A stretch of 64,000 bases of DNA, taken from contig OU612069.1 of NCBI GenBank assembly GCA_914767715.1, positions 9,545,387 through 9,609,386 on the forward strand, given 5' to 3'. Each line of letters starts with the position of its first letter. Position 1 is the first letter of the stretch. Of this stretch, positions 50,101 through 62,100 are shown piece after piece. The position numbers and the translations under genes were made by a program. The notes under the pieces are model-generated. The model did no database searches, was not told the DNA's origin, and saw only the letters and a program-made list of their open reading frames with translations. Source of the DNA: Membranipora membranacea. Lineage: Eukaryota; Bryozoa; Gymnolaemata; Cheilostomatida; Membraniporidae.

Positions 50101-53100
50101 GGTACTGAATAAAAACGACTTGAAAAATTGGGCAATCCATTGATAATTTATGACTTTGCTGTTGTACTCATAACAATCTAGGTTCGTCTCATTTTTTCAG
50201 GGTTGAATGAGTATTGTACCATGGATGGTTTCTGCAGACTGAGACCTGAGTGGGATGGAAGCCCGACTACGCACCCGACATCCCCTCTACCAGGAGATAT
50301 ATTTAAACCTAAGCCTACACCTGATCAATGTAAGTCTCATCTGATATAACTCAGGTATCTCGACCTGAAAACTGTTCGAATGCAGAAGGTAACTTCACCC
50401 TTTGTTCAATGTGTAGGTATTGTAAATGTGTAACTATGTACTGTGATATATACATACATAAACAGTGTTTGAAAACAAAATTAAAGTTTACATGGAAAAA
50501 ACACTGTTTGGGTATATTTGTATGCAAGTATGCATGAACAAGAGACGTTGGACATATTTCCATTAGTTCAAAATAGAGTAAAAATTTTTTAAGATGGTTG
50601 TATTTGTTCGTCTGCCTGGCCTTGCATATCACAGATTTGTCTTTCTCTTAGCTTGTAGCTCTATTTCTGACTGCCGTGCTCAAGGGGATGTCTGTATATC
50701 ATACCATTGTTATACCATTTCTGATGGGACAGATCCAGGTCTGTTTAATTCTCCCCTCCATCTTTTCAAGCTTGATCTATTTCCATTTTCACTTTGATAG
50801 TTTATAACTTTGATAGTTAGGAGGTTTTCCTGGGTAATCCTTCTCTCATGGTTTACCATTGAGGGAAAGACATGAAAAATTTGATGAAAAATGCTGCATT
50901 CTCTTTTAAGGGAAACAGCGTGAATGACATTTGCAGCTTCTTATCCGACCACAATACTGCTGTTTGCATTCTGTTTCGATGTAGGTTTGATCATAGATCA
51001 TCACCTGGATCCTCACCTCACAAATATACATTCTGTCATTCGAGGTGTCAGTCTGGCAGATTGACACTTTGACACCTTGACAGTGTGACAGTTTGACAGT
51101 CCGACAATTTGAATATGTAACATCATGTATTTCTCATTAGCCTACGGAGGATGTGAGGAATATTCAGACCCACAGAAGTTTTTCTCATCAGACGGACTTA
51201 AAATGCTGGGATGTGAACATTCTTATCAGTGTGACTCAAACCAGATCTGCATTAACTGTATATGTGCAGCTACCTGTACAAAACAGTCCAACTGTACTGA
51301 TTTTCAGGTAGGTCACAAACGCTCTGATCTCAAACGTCAACCAGGTGATAAGGGATTTGCTACATGTAAAAACAAACTTTTTTGTCTTTCCAATACTGTG
51401 GAAACATAGCTGATATTAACGCTACTACCTGAGATTGGGATGAATGTCATAGAAATTATGATCTGTACAAATAAATCAAATAAATCATATCAGTCAGTTT
51501 GGCCAGTGGTTAGCGTGTCTGCCACTTGACCAGCCGGTCGTGGGTTCAAACTCCGTCCGGGACCGTCCGTCATTTCGACTTTGACTGATCACACAGTCCC
51601 TTCAGATCAGGACTATAAATAATGGAGGTCTTCTGTATGTACAACACCATTGTGCATGCAGATTAAAGAACCCTCCTATATGGTATAGCTCTATACAGGA
51701 GGATGCTGCCATCAACCGCTGCAGCTGGGTTAAAGCTGTCAGTGGCTGAAAAGTGGCACTAACGACTCGGAAACCTAGTCGTCACTATAAACCTCTTCCT
51801 ATGCCGCACCTCGGTGCAATCATTGTCTACTTAGACGGAAAGAAAATATTATATTATATTAAATATATCATGGTAAATGTGGTAATGAGTAAATTATCAA
51901 GTGATGTTATCTACAAATTCTCAGATTTCTCAGTTGTTCTAATTGACAGACCCAGTGTGTTTCCAAATGGCTGTGGCTTACAAACTGTGATTGACATTTG
52001 AAGATTTTATCGACACTAATATTTTATTACCTTTTTTCTTCTTTGTTACAGGAGTGTTTTAATGGTATATGTATGGAGAAATGTAACAATGATCTCTCCG
52101 GTAATTACGGGGATGGTAGAGACTGTGCTTCAGGCACTGATGTATGTCTCGATGGTTTGTGTAGAGATACTTGTAACCCAGGTAAATATCCTTGTTATTA
52201 TAACCACTACATACAAACACCTAAACTTTCAGTTTTATCAAGTTTGCAAAATGTTTAAATTTACTTTGTGTAATGAGATCATCATGAGCACCTCCGAAAG
52301 GGAGAGAAAGATTTCAGAGAACGTAAGAAGGCGTAATGTGTCGTGCAAAATCACATTAACTTTGAACAAGCACTGACAAATTAGCTAACTTAATATGTAT
52401 TTATAACGCTGTTTCTCAGAATGAGACTTAAATAAACAATGGTCCTGCTATAATTGCCTAGCTGATTTTCTAATTCTACTCAATAATATCATCATTATCA
52501 TCAACAGCTTCATCATAATCATCATCGCTACAATAATTAAAATATGTTCTTGAATAGAGTTGAGTTGTTTTTCGGCAAGTACACAATTCAGAAATTCATA
52601 CCCATTTGGAGTTACCTTTAGAGAATGTAGGGAATGCTAATTAACAATTTTTTGTAACAGGGGACAGTATATATAACGGTATCTGCTCTGGTGGTGTGAT
52701 AACTCCTACATGTGATACAAACAAACCCTGCCCGGCTGGTTACCTGTGTGAGGACTTTGTGTGTGAGAAGTTGTGTAGTGATGACTCAGAGTGCTCTACC
52801 TCACAGATATGCAGAATGGATATCTGTACCACTAATTGTAGCCTTGTAAGTTATATCGTAGAACACAGGATGGCGAGATCGAGAAAACTGTAGTTAGTCT
52901 CCTTATTTATTTTCTTTTTAAACTTAATTAGCATAACTTTCATTCAATGAGAATATTTTACAAAATCAGCCATTGAGAAAAAAAGGAAAAAAAATTATTT
53001 TTAATCAAGATGATGAAAGAGATAATCAGAAAAATTATGTTTGAATGATTTATAATTGAATATTGAACATATATTAAATGGTTATTGTTAAAAGTAGATG

Positions 53101-56100
53101 CTATTGTATTATCCTTATGGATCCTTTTTCAAAGCTACTTCATCGTTTTTCTATTGTAATAAAAAATATAGTGAGCTATTTCATCGTTTTCTATAAATTT
53201 CATATTGCACTATAATACTGATAGAAAATGACCAAGTATTTTAATACTAGGCTAAATTTATTCCTTTTAGGGATTCCATTAATAGTCTGTTGTTTTCTTT
53301 CTCCCATAATTCGACACAGAACCAGTAAGCATATTCATCTTCATTTTTCTAATAATTCAACCCTGTATCTGTAGGGTGCTTTTGGTAGCAAGGAATGTAT
53401 CGATGGAATAGAAGTGAACAGGTGCTACTCTAACTTAGACTGTGGTGGTAGCAGGGTGTGTGCGGAGGGTGTGTGTACGCCCACATGCTCATGTAATGTC
53501 ACTGAGGAACTAGTCTGTGAGGGTGAGTGTTTTCCTCTTCGTATGATAAACCCCAGCGGAGTGAATACCAGCTAGAGTTTAGTTTAGCTAGTTTGAGAGC
53601 GGCTAGAATTAACTTTCCTTGGCTAAGGAGTTTGTAATACAAAGTAATGGGGTTTAGTAAAAGCTAGCTAGCCATAAATTTCACTATAACAAACCTGTGC
53701 ATAAGTGTTTTCTTCTTTCTGCAAATATTATACTGGGTATTGATTGGCGGTAGGGTAGTTATTTTGCTCATACACCTTATTCCGTTGACCCTATTCTCTC
53801 TTTATTCATTAGATACGTGTGATATGGAGCATGGCTGGATGTGTAATGCTACGTTAGGTGGTTGTACCAATGATAACAACACTGATGCTGTCGGAGCCTC
53901 TGTCTATAACCTTCCTTGCAGTGTAAGTAAAGGAAGGACCTTGAAACTTTGTGGATTACCTTCCACTATCCATGAAGAATAACTTTCAAAAATATCCCCG
54001 AAAGGAGTCAGTGTCGATGATATTCAGACTGGTATTTATTTACCAAAGAAAACCAATCAAAAAACGGCCGGTATCAAACCCTCCAATCAAAATTGCCCTG
54101 TACTAAACCAACCAATCAAAACGCCTGATACTAAAGCAACCAATCATAACATCATGCATGGCCAATATTATGTGTCATGTGTCCGTAGGGTCACCCACTG
54201 CTGGTAAAAAGCGTTATCTCATATTTGGATAATTTCAACTCAATTAAACTAATCCCTTATTTAAATGAAAACTAATTATCCAACAATGTTCTTCTTTTGG
54301 AAATTAAATAAAGGATTAGTGACATGACATAATTGGATAATGTAAACTAATTAATAATTGTTTACTCTCAAGGAAATTTAATCTAAAGTTGGATACCTCT
54401 GAATTATTAAAATATGAGATAACGCTTTTTACCAGCAGTGGGTAGTTGTTATCAATTAAAAAGAGTGCGCATATTTTTAAACCAAAAGTGCATGACTCAA
54501 AGTGAGCACCAACACTCGTCAGATGTACCATAGTATTGAGTCTCAAATTGATTATTTCAATCTTCATGGTCGTAGTCACTTTGGATTTCTCAGCTTTAAC
54601 TTCCCCCTAATTGTACCTTTTACAGACAGATGATGACTGCCCTCACTATAACTTTTACTGTTACATCAGTAACCGACATGGTGCTGTGAGCCGGTGTAAA
54701 CCTGTCGTACCACAAGGACAAACATGTGATCCTTATGTGGTGTCTTATCAGAATGTCCCTGTAGACTGTGGTAGGTATCCATACTAGCTACACTCTACTA
54801 TTGTTAAAGAGGTGGCGCAATCCAGGAACATGAAACAATACGAGATATTACATCTTCTCGGTCCCTGGAACCCATCTCGTTTCACGTTCGATAAGAAATG
54901 TCAACTTCTACGTTACTGATATTTTATGAATCATTGTAAGAGATTATCTTTAATATTGTCGCGAGCGTGTAACTCCCAATCACATTAATGTCAAAACTAA
55001 CAAACAACAGGAAGCGTAAGTGTGACGTTAGTTCCATGTACCAGGAGAAGACAATTACGAGATATTGCAACCTCTCTATTTATCGTGACTCTACCTAGGA
55101 GGACTTGTGATGAGTGCGAACGAGACTTCTGTAGCTAAATCCATGCTATAGCTTCATTTGAGTCCATCTCTGTTTTGGTCTTCACTTTAGACCAAGTTCC
55201 CAAATCATTAAGTGCCATCAAGCAGCGAATAATTCGGGAAAGACGCCACTTGCGGTTCTCTCAGCAAAAAACTATCAAGTTATGATTTTAACAATTTCTG
55301 ATTAACCAGTGTAGAAAGTTGATGACAACTATACTGAATTACCCCTAATTCGGTATATTGGGCATGCTAATGTGTTTCCAACTTTGTCACAATATTGGAC
55401 GTCTTTATTAAGCTTTGTTTGCCATGGCAGTTTTTTCACTCACTTTTGTTCCAACAGTGTATTTTGCCGATGGTTAAGAATTACTAGACAGTATGGCGAA
55501 TCCGTGGTTGGTGTGAGTATTTGCTTTTCTGTTTCCTCAAAGGTGTGAACAGTGAGTGTGTCGATAGTAGATGTGACTGTATACGTAATGGTGCTGGAGC
55601 ATGTGTAGCCTCACCACCAATCATGTGTGATCCTGAAGATGAAGGGACGTGTCCTGGTGAACTCGAGTGCCACCCGACTTATGGCTGGTGTACGTGCCTC
55701 ACTGGGTCTATGATTAGTGAGAGATGTGTTTCTCAGACTATGACACCTGGTGGATTCCATATCAATTATATGGCTCGTAAGTATCCGGTGAAAATTAACA
55801 TTTTGTAAGAAATTTATTTCTTTAGAATAAAATTGTTTATATATTTATGAGTTTTTCTGGTCAATGAGGCTTTCCGCACAGCGATGTTATTGAAGCAACT
55901 CAGAATTCTGATTGACTGAACATCAGGATATTTAGCGTAGGGCAAAGGTAATTAGCCTTTCCTTCCTTTGCCTCAGACAAGGTGACAGCTGTAATCTCGA
56001 GTTTTCCTTATAGTAGAATAAGAATCAGCTAGGAGCTGAAGCATATCAAACTGACGTCACAAGCTAATCGCTTCTAAAGGGCTGCAAATCCGGCTCATAG

Positions 56101-59100
56101 ATATAAAACACAAAAAAGTATTATTCGTTATTTGGACTGCATATTAGGTCGAAATCACTGGGGCACTCAAACTAAAGCATGGAGCTGATAATAATGTGAC
56201 TTAGTACATTATGTACTCTCTAATTTAAACCAACAATTTTAAAAAAATACTCTTTACCATATACAAGTAAAAACGCACATATAGAGCAGAACTGAAAGAG
56301 GGGTATGATGCTATGCAATTATGCAGTATGAAATGATTGCTGATATGCGATGCGCACTTCAACAGTTATGTATAACCCAATCATTTTCTGTTTGAAGCCT
56401 GTACTCCTGAGTCCGGTTGCTCTGAGCATTCTTCCTGTGTATCTGGTAACTGCTATCCTGAATGTAGCTCAGTCAGATGTACTAGAGCTCCTTGGCTCTC
56501 CTGCTACCAAGGTACATTGTAAATTGTGAATAATATTTAGTTCATGAATGTGGTTCTACTTTTGTGATTCTGTTATTTGCATAGTTATACACAGTTTTAT
56601 ATAAGTGTTTGTATGTATGTATGTATGTATCCTATCTTATTATCTTACTCTCTAGATTTAGGAGAATGAATAGTATTGATCTTCACTCAAGAAGACGTCA
56701 CGCTTTAATTTTTAAGATCCTATTGATTTGTACGGCTTGGAAGCAGTGGGGTCTCGTTCTTCTTCGAAAACTGCGCAATCTATAATTGCGTTTACATATC
56801 CCGACAACTTCCTATTTGTTAGTCTTATATTTTTTAAATGGTGACTCTTCATAAACAAGGAGTCTACTGCCAACCAACAGTCTATGAGACCTTTATTTGG
56901 AACCAAATCAGAAACGTGGGACAAGTGACAAAATCTTATTTTGCTACTTTGCCACATATTTCCAATTTTTGACAGCAATGCATTTATTTTTTATTTTATT
57001 TTATTTTATTTTATTTTATTTTATTTTATTTTATTTTATTTTTATTTATTTGTTTGTTTACCATAGGAACCTGTACACTGACATGTACACATGATGAGCA
57101 GTGTGATAGTGATCAGTTCTGTACGTCGGGAGGACTTTGTGCGCTGAAGTGTGATACACTGGAGGGATGTGCTTTAAATCAGCTATGTGCAGATGGGCAG
57201 TGCATGGCATCCTGTCACGATACATTACATAACTGTACTCAGGGGGAAGTGTGTCTTTTTGGTCACTGCATCTCTCTATGCACTGCAGGTAGGGTACAAA
57301 CTTAACCGATGAAGTCATTTCCAAGTGACAATCATCAACTGAGCCACAAATTATTTCACCAAGTCATGAGTCATTGCTGTGTCAAAAATCATTACTCAGT
57401 CATGAGTCATTAACGAGTCACAATGTTAATCCCGAGTTCTGTATGAATTGTTCATTGTCATATTCCCTCATCCAATGATTTATATTTATCAGCTAAAATA
57501 TTAATTTTGACTTGACCATCCATTTTACATTCACTAGCCGAGAAAAGAACTCAAGCAGTTGTTGTCAAATGTATGACAAATATCTTACAGATTCAGAATG
57601 TTCGGGCGCCTGTGTTGAGGGTTTGTGTGGTATGTCCTGCACTTCAGACTTAGACTGTGATTCTGGTAAACACTGTCAAGCAGGTAAATGTATTAAAGGC
57701 TGTAAGGATGACTGGAACTGTCCACTAGACCAGATATGTCTACAGGGATACTGCTCCTCTCCTTGTCAGGTGAGACTCTGTCTTCTCTATTCACTAGGTT
57801 TATTTGATCTTTTTACTGCCTTCAAGCACATAGTAGGCCTCCTGTATTTATGGTCCTGACCCCAACTGATCTGGCTAGGATGAATGGGTTGCCAGTGCCA
57901 AATCAGAAATGAGAGCCGGCGCCGGGAATCGAACTTGGATCATAAGACCACAAGTCCTTACCCTTAACAATCAGACCTCTCCTCCTAACCTGACTCTTGA
58001 TGCATATTTCTGTCACTTACCAATCTTATATTCTGGACGAAGTCACATCAGGGAGAATGGAGAATTCTCCCTGGTCACATTGAAGCAAATAAAGTGTATA
58101 TGTGAAAAAAATTCAAAGAGCAAATATCCAAATAAGGCCAAAGTCTGCATCACAACTTTTAGCGACTGTCTGACAAAAGGCCAGTTTTAACCGTAAACCT
58201 TTTGTAATGCAATGTAGATGTAATGCGATGTAACTCATAGGAGTGACAGGATAATATCAGAAATATGTTTGTAGTCCCCCCCCTTGAAGTTAACTTGCAA
58301 TTATTTGTATTCTTTATTATATTTTTTTTTATCATTCAGCCATCAGAAGAAGGATGTCGTGATACTTGTATAGAGACATCACAATGTGCTGCCGGACTGA
58401 CCTGCCAAGAGAACACCTGCTCTGGCAGCTGTTATAAACATGAAGACTGTGGTAAAGCTGGCTATGTGTGCTCCTCTGACGGTGAGGCAGATTTGATATA
58501 AGACCACCCAGAGGCCTAACCACTAAATATAGTCTGTCAGCTATATCTGCAGTATTTATGCAGTATTTTTACACTGAAAAGATTCATCACTGCTCTAAAG
58601 TAGATAGATGTGATAGGTTACTGGGCTTGTTCAGTGTACATAAGTACCTCATAGAGGAGCAGTTGGGGAGGGGGAATTCTTAGCACTAAACATAGTTTTA
58701 CCTAGATATGTTATGAGATTTTCTATGTAATATTATTGCAGAACTAGCTGATAGATCTTTCGGTAGTCTTTGACTGGGACGATTAAAAGTTCACCAAGTT
58801 ATAACTTTGAAACCCGGAAACATAATATAAACATATACATGTCATGGTACATTGCCGTACAGAATCAGAAACATATGACTGCTAGTGACTTGAGCATTGA
58901 GCAACTTCCATTACACCTATAGTTAGTCACATCTTCTTCATGTTATTTTGGGTGTGCATATTTTAGTTAGAAATGATTGGGAGGGGGGTCAATGACTCCT
59001 AACCTGAGTAAATCCTATACGACTCAGAAACCAAAAGGATTAAAATAAGTGAAACCAATCACCATTTTGTAGAGAATCCAAGATGCGATGGTACATACGA

Positions 59101-62100
59101 TGCCTGCGGACCGCTGACAAGTGTGGATGTGGAGGCTAAACAGAGATCAGCCATAGACCCAGGTAAATATCACGCTATAATAATATGGTAAAGTATCGCA
59201 TGTATATCGTCGATCGATAGAGAGTAATTTAATATGATTACCATCAACAAGGAATTTGGTGTGCCAACCCATGCTAATTTTATAAATTAGGGGCAGGTAC
59301 AGACTAGGTATTCTTACTAAATGAACTCTAGCGATCAGAGATACACACGCTAATAGTATAGTCTCGGTGTCAGTGTTGGTAAATACCTCACCTGTGCTAT
59401 TCAGAACCGAGAAGCCAAAGTCAAACAGTGGATCCAGTCTGGGTTTTTTTGCAATATCCGTCTGACTTGATATCAGTGGTAGTATTCCCAGACTATGCTT
59501 GAGGTAGATGACATGAAGAGCTGATATGTGTAATGTTATTTTACATTATTCACTTTTACCCAAAGTGTGCCACTTTCGCATGTCAAACATCTACACTTTC
59601 AATTGCATTTTTTTTTCTAAAATAATTATAAAATGTGTAGCGCACATAAGCGAAATTGTTAGCCCTTTTCCATTACCTAATAGCTGCGAATCTGCCGTTT
59701 CATCAAATCTACGCATACAAAATAACCCTAATTTATAATCTCACTCATCTGCCTCTCTCCTTCCTTTTTCCCCTAATTGTCTGGCTCTAGGGCTAGCTAC
59801 AAATCCACTCATAATCAATCATTAACCAACTAAAACATTGATGTTGTGACCACAAATGTTGCAATTTTCACACCTGTCGCAATCAACCACAATTGATGCA
59901 ATCATGGACCTTTTTTTCTCTATTTATCACTTGAATTACGATTGATTTCAGAGTTGTGTTCTGATTGGGATAAAGCTAAGTGTGCGGCAATTACAGATCC
60001 ATCAGATTGCACAAAAGGTGAGTGTGCAACAATATATGATAATAATGATAATTAAAAATGATAACGATAGAATAATATAATGGTAATTATAATAAAAAAA
60101 ATAATAGACACGATAATTGTTATACGTTTTCTGCCTTTCGTCTTGTCCTCGCCATGAGCATAGTAACCTCTAACTTTCATAGGAGGACAACTACAAGTGT
60201 AATTCTTTAGAGATCATTGTAAAGCTTGGTTATATCTGAGAGATCAGTGCTGGGTCAGGTGATGTTAAATACTCATAGACATCGATAAATAGGTGCCTAA
60301 TCTGTTTTTGCGGTTTTCGTTATTACTGGTTGACCAAAATCAGTGTTAGGGATTTATGCTGTTATAGCTTGTTAACTTGATGAATTTGAATGTACGGAAA
60401 AAGCCTGTTACCCCCAGATAGTAGGCAGGATACGTGGGTTAGTTTTTCAGCTAGCCCATTAAGTTCATTCTTGAAACAATCCCTACCACTGATTTTTTTA
60501 TATACAGAAGATTCACGAAAAGTGGAGCGACTCCTAAGAGCGGCTTAGGCTCTATTGGCTCTATTTCTATGTAAATACTGGTTTGAGTCATGAGAAACAT
60601 CACCCAACAACATACTTGTCCAAGTCACTCTTTAGTCATGATCATAACTTCATCTAGTACCCATTGGGATGCTTGTTCTCATCTATATAGTGAAAGTTGA
60701 ACCAAATCACTGATCGATGATACAATACAATGTACATTGATGTTTATAATTACAGAACAGGCTCTACAGTGCTGTGCCACCTGCTCATACAGATCTGGAT
60801 GTAAGGTTATAGACGATGAAGATTGTTATGATTTGTACAGCCCTTCTCACTGTTACTCCAGTGTGTTCCGCTCAACGTGCTGCATCTACTGTGAATATAA
60901 CAGAAAGGTAAATTATAGTCTTAGTGCTCAGATGGCTGCCATCTGAGCACTAAGACTAGGTTCATAGTAGCTGAGTTACTGCCAATTAAGTGGACAGTCA
61001 ATTGATTGCAGAAGGGTGCAGATAAATTGATACGTCCAATTATAGAGCACAAAATTATGAGACCTGGCCAATCATATTTGTCCAATTATCTTTTTGCTAG
61101 TCGTATCTCAATCTGCCATACAACAAAACCTCTGTCTATATTGTTCTAATGACATTTTTACTGCCATATAAACCATGCAGTAATATGTTTTGCACTATAT
61201 CTTGATCAAGCTCTTTTGAACCTAGCTGGTGTATTGGCTCTGATAGGCTGGTGGGTTGGAGAGAGCCAATGCCGGGTCGGATGGTACATTTCCTGAAAGT
61301 ATATAATTGTATATATAGTGAATGTGAAAACAATTTAGCTCACTATGGATCAATATAACTCTCAGGTGACTGGCATTCTCCCTGCTGGCATAAGCTCTCT
61401 TTCCCACCAAATAGCCAATCAGATCAGAGCAAACTAGTTGGATACTTTGAATCATGTGACCTGTATTGTAACCCAGCAGCCAATCAGATTAAAGCAAACT
61501 AATTGGCTATATTGAATCACACTGCTTGTATTGTAGAGCTACTTGGGTGAGAATCACAGATACGGTGATAGACATGATTCCTGTAGTAAGGATGATTGTG
61601 GATCTACTGCAGAGTATGATGATGGCTGTGCTGAGACCTGCTATCAGGAGACATATAAACCATACGAGGTCACTGATGGTAAGAGTCCCCGCCACTGATA
61701 TGAATTTATGGATCAGTGGTAAAATGCATAGCGTAGCTATTTATGGAGATATGCCACAAGTATAAAGCTTTGTGTCAGGATCTAAGTAAAGCTATAAAGC
61801 ACAATATGCATTGATTTACGTTCCATGAACTTTATGAGAGATACGGTCCAGCAACCATACATGAATAGCCATACGCTTGCTCAGGGCCAGATATGCACCC
61901 CTCACCCATATAATTATATCAGTGGTGTCAACCGCTATCAATAAATTGTGGCTCAGTCAGGCCAAACAAGATACACCAGTGATGCTTATTGATTCTGTAA
62001 CAAAATTTTAAGGAAGGACCACTCTCTCCAGTGTTATGCTTGCAAGACTTGAAAAGCAGTGTTCCCATGCCAACCAAGACAATAACCAAACACAAGCCGC

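Noticed and set aside
51490-51560. tRNA gene
   Set aside because: A- and B-box-like sequences are present but no paired acceptor stem. The same reasoning applies to 12845-12930, 16815-16890, 18040-18115, 37190-37275, 46960-47040 and 57910-57975.
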